From Cheiracanthium punctorium (taxonomy: Eukaryota; Arthropoda; Arachnida; Araneae; Cheiracanthiidae), in the NCBI GenBank assembly GCA_038373885.1, contig JAWZYV010014443.1, forward strand, positions 18,499 through 82,498: a stretch of DNA of 64,000 bases, given 5' to 3'. The notes beneath the pieces were generated by a model that saw only the letters and a list, made by a program, of their open reading frames with translations, was not told the DNA's origin and did not search any database. Below, piece by piece: positions 44,080-54,911 of this stretch. Each line of letters starts with the position of its first letter. Position 1 is the stretch's first letter. Position numbers and translations under genes: made by a program.

Positions 44080-46416
44080 ATAGTTATTCCCTTCCCCAAA
44101 CCAGGAAAAGATATGTCTAACCCTAATAACTACCGTCCCATAGCCCTTACTAGTTGCTTATGTAAATTAATGGAGAAAATTATCAATACCCGGCTTGTTT
44201 ACATTTCAGAAGCAGGGGACCATATACATCCCTTCCAGAGTGGCTTCCGGAAGGAAAGATCCAGCATAGATAACATCATTAATTTAGAGTCCCAAATTCG
44301 TAATGCCTTCCTTAGAAAGAACCACTTAGTGTCAGTTTTCTTTGACATTGAAAAGGCATATGACCGAACGTGGAGGTACGGGATCCTTCTAGACCTTCAT
44401 AATATAGGATTCCGAGGCAACCTACCCATTTTTATAAAAAACTTTCTGTCACTTCGAAATTTCCGGGTCCGGATTGATGGCATGCTATCCAATAACTTTG
44501 TTCAAGAGAAGGGTGTTCCACAGGGCTCCGTACTCAGTGTCACCCTCTTCTCAATAAAAATTAATAACATCCTGAAGCAACTGCTTTCGACTGTCTACGG
44601 TAGTCTATATGTAGATGACGTGCACATCTCCTGTCAGGGAAAGGACATGCGCCTGATAGAACGCCAGCTTCAGAATGCCATCAACCGTATCCTAAAGTGG
44701 TGTGACAGAAACGGTTTTAAGATATCAGTAGAGAAAACAATTTGTACCCATTTTTGCCGGAAGCGTGGGATTCACCCGGATCCGGAACTTTATCTGGGCC
44801 ATACTAATATTGCTGTAAAAGATTCTGTTAAATTTTTAGGTTTACATTTTGACAAGAAACTAACATTTGCTAAACATATCTCAGACATCCGCAATAAATG
44901 CGAGAAAAAACTTAACATTTTAAAGGTTTTAACCAATACCTCTTGGGGGGGCAGAACGTGATGCTCTCCTGTGCATCTACCGTGCTGTCATCCGTTCTAA
45001 AATGGTCTATGCAAGCTGCATCTATGGATCAGCTTCTAAATCAATGCTAAAAGAACTTGACACTGTGCATCATACTGCACTACGCATATATTCCGGTGCT
45101 TTTAGGACATCGCCTGTCCATGAACCCAACGTCACTCTCATACGTCAGAAATTATCATTAAATACCTATTTTCGCATACTTTCCCATTCTTTACATCCCT
45201 TAAAGGATTCTTTTCTAGACACCCAACTGGACCAGTTTTATGCAAATCGCCCTTCCTGCACTCCCTCCTTCGGACTTCGGATCCACAGGAGTGTAGTCGT
45301 TACCCAATTGGAGGATGTTAATGTGTCTACTTGTTCATTTCATGAAGTCCCACCATGGACTCAATTGCAGATTTCCTACCTACAACCATTCGAAGGCTTC
45401 ACAAAACCAAACACTGATCCCATAATATATCAACAGTTATTTCTAGACCATAAAAGCAAATATCGAAACTTTGAAGAGCTATATACTGATGGTTCAAAAT
45501 CTCATAATCACGTTGGCTTTGCTTATGTACATCGTAATCATTCTTGCAACTACACCCTACCATCGTTTTGCTCCGTATTTACAGCCGAATTAATAGCTAT
45601 TTATGAAAGTCTTCTTTACATCTCTAGAGCAACTACCAAACAATTCATCATCTACTCTGACTCATTAAGCGTTTTGGAAAATCTGGGATCTGGTTCCCTA
45701 ACTCATAGCTATATTCTGAAAGTCCTACACATGCACAAGTGCCTTATGAACAATGGATACAACATCCTCTACTGCTGGGTACCTAGCCATATTGGGATTC
45801 TCGGCAACGAAAGGGCTGATTCTTTGGCCAGGCATTCTACTGTCCCATATAATCTCCACCCACCCTATTGTGATATAAAATCTGACATCTCTTCCTTAAT
45901 AAAAGGCACCTGGATCCACATATGGGACTGTGAAACCCAAAACAAACTTCATTCTATCCGGCCAGCCCTTAGCCACTGGTCCACTCATCCATACCGCAAG
46001 CACGATGTCCTTCTGACTCGTCTTCGCATTGGACATACGCGAATTACACATAAGCACTAACTTCTGGGCGAACCTGCTCCGGAGTGCCCTCACTGTCATA
46101 CTCAACTCACCATTCGTCATCTCTTAACGTCGTGCTCTGCTTTTAATAGTTTTTACCAAATACTTTTTAACTGTTGTCATCCTAAACTTGACGATATTTT
46201 GGGTGAAACCCCACATCGAAATCTATTCGCTTTTCTTAGACGAATCAATATTTTTTATTCAGTGTAAAGTGTTCATTTCTGTCTGACTGGTATCTCCCCA
46301 TCCAGATGTCCTCACCTTTTTATCTACTTTTAACCCTTTTGAATTCTACATTTCACCTTTTAGTCTTTTACATTTTAGTACACTTTAGTACATTTTTGAA
46401 TTTTAGCTTTTACTAT

Positions 46417-46668
46417 TGCCGAGAATGTCGGGGAAGAAAAACATGAATGCTTAAATAGTTTGGGAACGCACTACGATCCCGAATAACAGAGTGCAGGATA
46501 TGACACCCAAGGTGACATCATACTTTGACAGCTCAATAACACACACGGCAATTTAGCCGGATAGAGATGCATGCAGCAACACGGCAATGCCGATTGCAAA
46601 ACATAAACATGCTTACGAAAGCACACGAACGGGAAACAGAGCGAGACTTAAGTTCTTTTTTCCTAACA
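46417..46668 (-). repeat. Copia-type LTR (252 bp)
   Basis: Read on the minus strand it runs from TGTTAGGAAAAAAG to ...ATTCTCGGCA, i.e. TG...CA. Its first 70 nt match the copia 3' LTR start at 31675. Either this is the 5' LTR of that copia element with the adjoining internal part lost, or a solo LTR of the same family. Flanks give no target duplication. Confidence 0.5.
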
Positions 46669-46679
46669 GGTACAAGGAT

Positions 46680-46872
46680 GCATGTGTCAAATCTGCCGCA
46701 CTTCCTTCCTTAAGAGCCGATCACACTCCTTCAGCGTTCCCGCGTTAAGCAGGCCAGCAGAGAGGCAGTGCATCAAGCATGGCACTGCGAAGTCCCTCAA
46801 AACCCTAATTTTCTGATAAGGCCTCAACTTAGACTGTGCCACGCGTTCGCACCACTTCCGAAGTGTACCCAA
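46680..46872 (-). pseudogene. R2/NeSL-type non-LTR retrotransposon fragment
   Basis: 61 codons on the minus strand resemble the RT thumb region of R2-like elements (KLRPYQKIRVLRDFAVPCLM, then AGTLKECDRLLRKEVRQI). The copia-type LTR at 46668 truncates it on one side. Nothing else of the element is visible. Confidence 0.5.
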
Positions 46873-47533
46873 GATTTCGGGTTTCGAGTTTACGATGAAA
46901 AACGATGACGATGAAAAACTCCAAAATCGTTTGACCGGTCACTATGAAATTTGGTAACCTAAGTCTTTTGTCATGGAGAAGGTTTTTATGCTATCCATTT
47001 TTCTCTAGCTCGTCACCAAGTGGCGCTGCAGAACGTCGAATTCTATTCAACCGCATGCTATGAAAATACCAGTTAGCTTACTACCATTTAAACTACTGAA
47101 CAAATGTTGAAATTGTGTGTTTATTTTGAATGATCCATTTCCAGTGTTAAATTTGCTGTTTTTTCATGTTTAATAGCGATGTGAACATTTTTAACCCTAA
47201 CTTTTTATCAAAATTTCCTAAGCACTTTTCACATAAAGTCTATAAAACAAATTTGGTTACTATTTGTTCACCCATTTTAGTAGTAGAATCTTATTCAGGG
47301 GAAGTTCAATTATTACTATCGTGTACATTACATTAAATTTTCAACTTTATCATTGCCACTAAATATTATTGATATGATTTTGAGTCTAATTTTTTCATTT
47401 TTAGTGAGGAAAGTAGCATTAAATTGCAGATTAAATAATACTTTGTTGTGTGGTCAAAATAAATTAATTATGGTACATACTTTCCAATTTAATGTTTACA
47501 TGATAGATACTGAGCATGAAAAAAAAATATATA
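46873..47533. other. Non-genic stretch left of the Tigger element
   Basis: No gene recognised; AT-rich, with a TA-rich end that provided the target for the Tigger insertion. Confidence 0.4.
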
Positions 47534-47535
47534 TA

Positions 47536-50500
47536 CAGTAGGGGACCCGAAATCCGGAATGCTCGGGACCGGACCCATTCCGGATTTTGGGATACCGGCT
47601 GCGAACTTTACCGATTTCCGGAAGTCTTCCGAGGTAAGCTGTAGCATAGGTCCTTCCGCGTTTTAGCGTCTATTATGACGTTAATATTAACTGACACTCT
47701 ATTAAATAAAAACTTTAAAAATATGCACATGATTATATATCTCTGATTAAAAAAAAAAAAAAATGAATGAATGAATAATACAGTATGTTAAAGATGAAGT
47801 AAAATCCATTAAAAAATTCGAAAGCTATGTTACCGAGCCGAGCAAGAATTTTTTTCAGACGGATTTGACGATTGCTGCAACTAAATTGGCTGAAAATATG
47901 CAACTTATATAATCTTAAAATTTTACTTAACATTTTTTCATACATAGTTTCCGATTGAAATAACTCATCCTACACCGCAATTCAGCGGGATACGGAAGGA
48001 CGGATAGAGCAGTTGCGCAATTTTCGGATCAACTGTCGCCTTTCCTCAGCCCGTTGATCTGCGTACTCGGAGGAAAGATTTCTGCCTAGCAATTTATTAC
48101 GTAACCCAACCTTTTTTCACACATCCGCAGTACTTTGAGAAGGGGGGGGGGGAACAGTCATTAAGCAGACCAAATCCCGTTCATCTTTGTTTACATTTAA
48201 CAGACTAGATGAATGATCAACACTTGAAGCTGCGCGCGTGTGTGTGTGCGTGCGTAAAGGATGTTGGGTCAGTGTGATAAAAATCAGTTTCTAATAAAAT
48301 TGTTCTAAAGATTAAAACATAAATACATAAATAAATTTTAAAAAAGTAAATGGTTGCCTGCCCAGTGTTTTTCCCAGGCTTTGTGTCACCCAACAAATAA
48401 AGGCCAGCTGAGGCTTACTTTGTTTTTTTTTGAAAACTTTGTAATATCCAAAGTTTTTATTTTATTTAAGTGAAAAAAAAAAAAGCAGAGCTATCTAAAA
48501 GTAGTAAAGTTTCTTAAAATTTAAATGTACCTTTAGCTTTGGTGTAAACATCATAAATTAAATCTACCTCTTAAACTAGATTTTTCCTTCTTAAACATAA
48601 GGTAGAGTTGAGTTGTTTCATAGTTCAGCTTCTGAATAAATACCAGAGATTGACAGGCAAATTGCATAAACCTATAGGCAAACTTCTAACCTTGATTCTA
48701 GACTTGAAAATTAAATAACTACAGGTAAATTTCTGACCTTTAATTGTGCAAACCTATAGATAATTTTCTGACCTTATTTTATTTTGCTTTAAGACTATAA
48801 GCTATAATTCCTGGTAATGCTTTTCATTCATGTTCTTAGTGTCAGGTAAATTTCAGACCTTGTTTTCTTTATGCAAATTATTTTGAGTAGCTCTGCATGC
48901 ATAATTTGCAGTAACTGTTAAATTAACCTTTTCTGTTTAATATATAATAGAATGGTTTCAGTGTGCTGGTATATAGATATGTGCTTCATAGATGGAAGGC
49001 TGTCTTCCACTCTTTGTTAGATGTTTGCTGCTGTTGTTATCAGAATTGTTACTAATGGTTTATGGAAGACAGTCATTTTATTATACATTTAGTTTTTAAT
49101 CCATTTAACCAATTGTTCATAAAGACGTTGTGTTTATACTAATAAAGAAAAGTTAGTTGCATTTTTGAAGTCCTTTATTGAGCAGCAAAAGTCATCCATT
49201 ATGCACATCTTCTGACAAAGGACACATATTTTCTCCCCATTAAAGCAAGTCATTCTATTATAGCATAGAATATATTTACGTTACGAGAAATCGAAAATTA
49301 CCGTACAAGATCTAACGGTAATGCAATTCTAATTTATTAAACATACAAATAAATAAAAATCAATGAGCATACCTTTATATTTTATTTATTTAAATAAATC
49401 TTATTTTTAATTGCTTCATTTTATCTCGTTTTTCTTTTTGTAACACTTCTTCAATTTTATACAAACTTACAATATGCTCTCCAGCAATAAAATTCTTTTT
49501 TTCTAAGACATTAATCAAGTCTCTGGTCATTTTCATGCATGCATCTATAGAGACGTTAGGTGTGTTGTCCTCTTCAGAATCATCGGAACTATTTTCGCTC
49601 TCATGAGCATTATTTTCTGGTTTTTCCAGCACTAAATCTACAATTTCTTCATCCGTAAGCTGGTGGACAGCCGGAGCATTTTCCTCAGCCTGTAATAATT
49701 CTTGAATGCATTCTTCGTCGATCACTTCTTTAGATACGCTGTCCTTTGCGTACCTTACTAAATCAGAAATTAAAAGATTTTCTGAAGAAACACTAAATCC
49801 CCCGAAATCAGCATCCTTGTCTTCATCAAAAAAGATGCTCTGGGGCCATATTTTGTGCCATGAGTGCACAATAACCTCACTTTTGAGGGACTTCCATGCA
49901 TCGGCTATTTTCCAGATCGCATCTTTGATTGTAAATGCAGCTTGAAACTCCAAGATATTCAAGCCATTGTTGCAGGCATTCAACATCTGCTTTAAAAATT
50001 CGGTTTTGTAAGCACATTTTAGAGCTCTCAACACGCCTTGATCTAGAGGTTGAATAACTGACGTGCAGTTGGGCGGGAGATAATATACAAAGACATTATC
50101 TTTGCTTTTTATACCAGATGCTGTATGTGCTGTACAATTGTCTAACAGCAATACAATCTTGCAGTCATCTGGAAGTCCTACTTTTTTGCAGTGGGACCGA
50201 GCTTCTTTCACAAAAACATTTTCGAACCAATTATTGAAAATGTCGGCTGTCATCCACGCTCTTCTATTGTGTTGATAGTGAACGGGATACACTTTAACAT
50301 TTTTCAGTGCACGTGGTCGTTTGCTTTTTCCAATAACAAGCAACTTGCTTTTATGGGTACCTGCAGCATTCGCGCAAGCAAGCACCGTTATGCGTTCTTT
50401 CGAGTCCTTAAATCCAGATATTGAACTTTCTCCTGCGAACACATACGTTTTACGGGGAATATAACGCCAAAACAGCGCAGTCTCGTCTGCATTAAAAATT

Positions 50501-51629
50501 TGTTCAGGGCTCAGATTTTCAGATGAAACCATTTCGGTGAATTCTTCTGCGAAATTTTCTGCCGCTTCCAAATCTGCCGAATTTTGTTCCCCGCATACTT
50601 TCACCAACTTCAGTCCATGACGAATTTTAAATTTATTGTACAATCCAGTACTGTAGTCACATGGTACAGTGATATGCAATTGTTTGTGGAACATTTTATC
50701 CTGGGTAATAATCGTAGCACGATCCAGGGGAAATTTCTCGCTTCTTCGTTGTCTTATCCATTCGATTAACACTTTATCTATGTCAGGACACTTAGACGTA
50801 TGCAGAGTCTTCCGCTTTGCCATGAATTCCGGACGGTCACTTCCCGCAAACATCTTTAATAATTTATCTTTATGATTTTTTATGTCGTAGACTGTGGACG
50901 TTCCAATTCCGTATTCCTGGCATAAAGATTTAACACTAGTACCGCTATCTAGTTTGCGTAATAAATTCACTTTATCAGAAATGCTTAAAGACACGTGCTT
51001 CCGCTTTGGCGCCATTCTGTAATCTATCGTCAACAGGACTGGAAGCTAGTATGTACTAGAGTAATCGTATGTCTAGTCTGTCCAGTTCAGTTCAGTTCGG
51101 CAATTCTTATTCACACTCAGCATTACCATATTTCCAGAAAAGTTTCCCTCCAAGAACAAAAATTTCCCTTTATTTACAGATGACTACGGACTGGACATCC
51201 CTTTACTTCAAATCCCGCCCACCTGTAAAAATATTTTTGGGGATATTTGTCCAGCAGGATTACGGATCATCCAATAAAGGCAGACTGCTGTTTCTCTGGA
51301 AATGCTTTCAACAGCAACTCGCCGATCGCAAAGCGAAGAAAGGCGTGAGTAGATGTGATCGATCATTCTCCTGGTATGCGCCCGCGCCCTCCTTTCCCTG
51401 CGCTTCGCGGCGATCGACGCAATTCTTCCCAATTTAACAGGTTTTCTTATTTTTACGTATATTCAATTGAAAACGGTCTTTCAAAGAAAATGAGGAATAA
51501 AAAGGAAAATAATATCCGTTTATTTATGCTTATAGGAAGGGGAAAAAAAAAAAAAAAAAACGATAAGGGGAAAAAAAAAAAAATTGCAGAAAAAAAAGTT
51601 CGGGATTCCGGATTTCGGGTCCCCTACTG
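47536..51629 (-). mobile_element. Complete Tigger/pogo DNA transposon (4094 bp)
   Basis: Terminal inverted repeats of 25 identical bases (CAGTAGGGGACCCGAAAT and on to GGAAT) start at 47536 and end at 51629. TA lies on both sides (47534-47535 and 51630-51631), the Tc1/mariner-pogo target. The transposase lies inside on the minus strand with an open frame. The non-coding flanks are long (about 1.85 kb and 0.6 kb). Identical TIRs plus an intact gene point to a young copy. Confidence 0.92.
49390..51015 (-). CDS. Tigger/pogo transposase (CENP-B type)
   Basis: 541 codons from the ATG at 51015 (MAPKRKHVS); an ATG six codons upstream at 51033 is less likely. Domains: a CENP-B N-terminal helix-turn-helix (residues about 1-55: SLSISDKVNLLRKLDSG, GIGTSTVYDIK), a second CENP-B helix-turn-helix (about 65-140: KCPDIDKVLIEWI) and a DDE_1 catalytic domain. 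Catalytic Asp residues are at about 177 (NADETALFW), 292 (LLLDNCTAHT) and 325 (VIQPLDQGV). The acidic C-terminal tail has Ser, Asp and Glu runs. All three acidic residues are present and no stop interrupts, so the enzyme could be active. It would excise and reinsert the element at TA sites in the nucleus. Confidence 0.92.
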   Translation of the reverse strand: MAPKRKHVSLSISDKVNLLRKLDSGTSVKSLCQEYGIGTSTVYDIKNHKDKLLKMFAGSDRPEFMAKRKTLHTSKCPDIDKVLIEWIRQRRSEKFPLDRATIITQDKMFHKQLHITVPCDYSTGLYNKFKIRHGLKLVKVCGEQNSADLEAAENFAEEFTEMVSSENLSPEQIFNADETALFWRYIPRKTYVFAGESSISGFKDSKERITVLACANAAGTHKSKLLVIGKSKRPRALKNVKVYPVHYQHNRRAWMTADIFNNWFENVFVKEARSHCKKVGLPDDCKIVLLLDNCTAHTASGIKSKDNVFVYYLPPNCTSVIQPLDQGVLRALKCAYKTEFLKQMLNACNNGLNILEFQAAFTIKDAIWKIADAWKSLKSEVIVHSWHKIWPQSIFFDEDKDADFGGFSVSSENLLISDLVRYAKDSVSKEVIDEECIQELLQAEENAPAVHQLTDEEIVDLVLEKPENNAHESENSSDDSEEDNTPNVSIDACMKMTRDLINVLEKKNFIAGEHIVSLYKIEEVLQKEKRDKMKQLKIRFI

Positions 51630-51837
51630 TATATATATTTTTAAACATAAGAATGTAACACAATAAGACACACAAAAAAAAAAAAAAAAAAAAAAGCCTT
51701 CAGAAAGAACTGTTTTCCCCTCAAAAATTGCATGGAGGTTTTTAAGCATTCTTATTTTTACTCGTGAAGAGAGTATTTATTTTGTTTGCATGATGAACAA
51801 AAGTTTTTCAGCATTATGTGGAGTCAAACAATTTCTA

Positions 51838-52167
51838 TTATCTGTATAAATTCTTTTTACCATCTTTCTGTAATATTTTAGGTGGTTCGTCAGCATCTGT
51901 TTTTTTACTAGAATGTCCAACATTTTTCAAATTCCCATAGATATCGGAATATTTAAATTTTAGATGTCTCCACAATGGTTTGGTAGACTGACATTTCAAA
52001 GATTTCCATACAATTGATTTCTGTGCTGACTTAGAGCACAATAGACATATTGCTTTATTTATGTTTGTTTCACTAACTATAAAATAATCCCAAATTGGTG
52101 ATTTAAGATTAGCCATATTGTAGCAACTCACACTAGTATTAACAAATGTTTTTTTATAAAGCGTCAT
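51838..52167 (-). pseudogene. BED-type zinc finger fragment (hAT transposase N-terminus or derived gene)
   Basis: A 109-codon minus-strand frame has the BED finger pattern at about residues 24-72: SPIWDYFIV, a CLLC pair, then TKPLWRHLKFKY with His and a Tyr where a second His is usual. It ends soon after the finger, with no catalytic domain in the 200 nt that follow before the Tigger end at 51629. Either a truncated hAT relic or a small BED gene; I favour the relic. Confidence 0.5.
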
Positions 52168-52403
52168 GAATCAGGCTATGTGCATCTTAGAACTGATCAT
52201 GAACAAAAAAAGCTTGGCATTTGAAACTCCTCGTGAAACTAAAGTAAGGTTTTACTTATGATTTGGAACCAAAACTACTGTTTTGATTGGTTGAAACTGA
52301 AGTGATGGTTTTAGTGCTGATTCCCCCCCCCCATTAAATTCCAACCAAAACTGCTGTTCTCATTGGTTGTGATGTATAGCTCCAAAGAAAATCACAATGG
52401 AAT

Positions 52404-52440
52404 ATACACTGGCCTCCAAAAGTTAAGGAACAACATGTTT
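52404..52440 (+). repeat. Tc1-like terminal repeat, single end
   Basis: TACACTGGCCTCCAAAAGTT resembles a Tc1/mariner terminus. No matching inverted end was found nearby, so only one end of a remnant is visible. Confidence 0.35.
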
Positions 52441-52449
52441 TTCAAAGTT

Positions 52450-53639
52450 CACCATTTAAAAAAAAATGACACTGACAGTAAAATTTATGGTTTATATAAA
52501 TGATAAAAATGAACTTTATGCAAAAACGATAGCTACCGCTTTGTTTTTATAGAAAAGAACAGGCATATATGAGTCGGAGAAATATGTGCAAATATCAGGT
52601 TTTCATAAATACGCGTGTAACTTTTGTTGATTTACAACTTTTGTCAGCAGATTGGTTAACAATAGGTAGCAATGCTCACATGATATATATTTTTTCTTTT
52701 ATGTGATTTAGTGTTTATATTGGCAAAGTGGGCTACTTGGTAACTTGCAGTGAGAATGAGATTGAGTCAAGCTGACGTAGGGTGCTCATGTACTGAATGT
52801 GTCGGATATCTCGATTGTTTTCATGCGCGCACCCTTGTAGAAGTATTTTAAAGTAGCAGAAGATTGCCTGTATGTTAATTTTTTTATACTTTATAAGGTT
52901 GTATGTTGGAACTGAACTTTGCAGATGTTCAATGTAAGTCACTAACGAAAGTATTATTTTTTATTAATAAAAGTATTTTATATTTTAAGCTTGTCTTCCT
53001 TTTATCCACTATGCTACTCTACAGATAGCAGTAGAAATGTTATCAGGTTCACTCAGAATATTTTTTTACTCGGATTTCTCTGTCTATTAAGTTTTATCTT
53101 GTTATGTTCAAGCTTTAATCTTTTTTATTTAGGATGAAAATCAAAATTTTCTTTTATAGGTTCGGGCAATTTAAATTCCTTTATACTTCTAGATATTGGT
53201 TGACTTGCCTAGTTATTGCACAATGCTAACGTACTTACCACTTATGATCATGATGGCCTGTTCTGTTTAAGAAATTTTAGCTTCTTGATATGAGAAGTAT
53301 AGCAGTTTGTTTTAGTAAATGAAGCTGAAAATCACGAATCATCGATTCCAATATTAATTAATAACATGCACCAGAGATAAAACAACAGTTACAACAATAT
53401 TTTGACTTTTAAGTCTTTAAGTGTCAAACTTTAAATATTGTAATGGCGTGTAATTAATAGTATTAAAGTCATTTAATACAATCTTTAAATATATTAGTTT
53501 CAGATGAAGCATTTTACTGAAATGTATTACATTTCAGATGTAATATATTTCATTATAACACTTGCGGCTGTATCATCTTAGATGCAAAAATCAAAATTGT
53601 GAGACACTATCTATATTTTCCTGACAAAGGTATTTATTT
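52450..53639. other. AT-rich stretch, no gene seen
   Basis: Lies downstream of the DUF4806 gene's last exon. A minus-strand frame at 52733-52942 is not convincing. Confidence 0.4.
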
Positions 53640-53685
53640 TTCTTCAACATAGGCACGCTTGGAGTAGAATGCCTATGTTGAAGAA
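53640..53685. repeat. Perfect 16-bp inverted repeat with 14-nt loop
   Basis: TTCTTCAACATAGGCA (53640-53655) is the exact reverse complement of TGCCTATGTTGAAGAA (53670-53685). It lies about 140 nt beyond the DUF4806 gene's stop. Confidence 0.85.
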
Positions 53686-53825
53686 GCTGAGAGGCATACT
53701 TGTAGCTATAAGGGTTAAAAATATTTAGCTACTAAAAACTAGTTCCTAATCAACTTTGTCATCCACAGTTCATTTCAGAAATAGAGAAAGAGAGATATTT
53801 TTAAAAGAAAGTTTATTAATAAAGT

Positions 53826-53977
53826 TTATTTATTAATGCAAAGAAAGTTTATTGCTTCTGCTTCAAAGCCCATTCTAGACGTCCTCCTTCCCAGTAGCAT
53901 GCCCTCATCAACCATTTTTTTAATATAACTTGCAACTTGCATATCCGTCAGGGCCTTATTGGAGTTTAGAGCAGCTC
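53826..53977 (-). CDS. DUF4806-domain gene, last exon (exon C)
   Basis: A splice acceptor (TTATTTACAG) ends at 53978. The exon then reads, with two leading bases completing a codon, AALNSNKALTDMQVASYIKK and on to GMLLGRRTSRMGFEAEA, to a TAA at 53826-53828 (49 codons). This fits the helical tail after the DUF4806 core, where a final charged helix is usual. The stop overlaps a polyadenylation signal (AATAAATAA). Phase matches exon B's donor at 54746 (one base there plus two here). The role of DUF4806 proteins is unknown; they occur in arthropods and some other animals. Confidence 0.7.
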
Positions 53978-54745
53978 CTGTAAATAAATAAAATTAAACA
54001 AGACAAAATCAAGAACCTGAATAAGACAACTACTAAGAGTGATTAAATGATCAATTCATAATCAATAAATTCATAAATCATTACTGTCCCAATCAGTACC
54101 TGCACATACCAAAAATGACTTCTCCCGTGACTTTACAAGTTAACTGTTGTCAGTATCATTTATGTTTAAAAATTATACAATTAAATCAGTGGTATATGGA
54201 AACTACAGAAACTGATAAGCAATTAAGGAAGCTTACAGGTGAGCATACAATGTGGAAAATTTGCTTAAGGATATAGTTATGTTGATTTATTTTAAGCATT
54301 GAACACCATAAAAAAAAAAAAAGTACAATGGCTAGCCAATTGTGAGAAAATAATCCTTTGAAAATTTTAGTTCAGTTTATATGCTGATATTAGTGAAGCA
54401 GAAGCTTAGGTGACAACATGCCTGTACATACTGTCGAGATGCTTTGGGTTTCCAACTGTTGTAATTTTTAAAATAAATATTTTAATTTTCACAACAATTA
54501 TTTTTGGCCATTCTCTAAATTTAGCAACTATGTTGTCGGTCAGTGGTGCCTGCTAACTATTACCTGTGTTGAACTCATATATATTTTTGAATAAAGGTTT
54601 TAGTTATGTTTCTCTAAATATAACATTCAAAACAAATTTCTAAAAACCACTAAAAAATAAAACTTATCAGGACCAGGTACCAAACAGGAGATTACAAACA
54701 GTAAGCAGTGACAATAGAACTTTTAGTTACATATTAAACACTTAC

Positions 54746-54911
54746 CACATATCAAGTTAATGATATTTTTTTAATTCACAAAATACACTCTTTATGCCTC
54801 TACTACCCTTCCAATTGTACAATTTGGCTGTTTCATTTGTCATGAGTTTGACCAGCAGCCTTCTTATTACATCATTGTCGGATAACCGCCAATCCTTAAC
54901 ATGTAAGATAT
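54746..54911 (-). CDS. DUF4806-domain gene, middle exon (exon B), with an apparent frame break
   Basis: An acceptor TTTCCTTCTAG ends at 54912 and a strong donor G|GTAAGTG follows 54746. The frame reads ILHVKDWRLSDNDVIRRLL, then MTNETAKLYNWKGSRG, the most recognisable part of DUF4806, then FCELKK. At a run of seven A (plus-strand T at 54766-54772) the frame meets TAA. One base fewer would carry it through to the donor in the phase exon C needs. So either the gene is broken here or the run length is wrong. An alternative acceptor with the exon starting at 54894 would fit exon A's phase. Confidence 0.65.

Larger units (their letters stand above)
40304..46202 (+). pseudogene. LINE copy 2 ORF2 (endonuclease-RT-RNase H), broken and interrupted
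   Basis: Endonuclease blocks: WNCHSF at the start, LALQETFL, then a shift at about 40670, then HSPLW and NSDHFPILL near 40920. A nonsense TAG at about 41350 replaces a Lys codon (copy 3: TSKELW). The RT region begins (SPGPDGITYKML) and is cut at 41773 by the LTR-like insertion. It resumes at about 44084 with FDIEKAYDRTW, GVPQGSVLS and YVDDVHIS. A G-run shift near 44948, RNase H blocks (LYTDGSKS, FTAELIAIYESL, YSDSLSVLENL), a nonsense change at about 46060 and the terminal zinc finger follow. Inactive. Confidence 0.88.
38547..46415 (+). mobile_element. LINE copy 2 (I-like), split by an LTR-like element
   Basis: 5' UTR 38547-39095, ORF1 39096-40301 and ORF2 from 40304. ORF2 is interrupted at 41773 by a 2.3-kb insertion and resumes at about 44080. 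The 3' UTR is cut off near 46415, where copia-LTR-like sequence begins, so the tail is missing. It is closely similar to copy 3 (56343-62007) but carries stops and shifts in both ORFs. The 5' end lies inside the hAT remnant. Confidence 0.88.

Noticed and set aside
51069..51666. Plus-strand frames at the right end of the Tigger element
   Set aside because: They cover the TIR region and A-runs and lack any domain.
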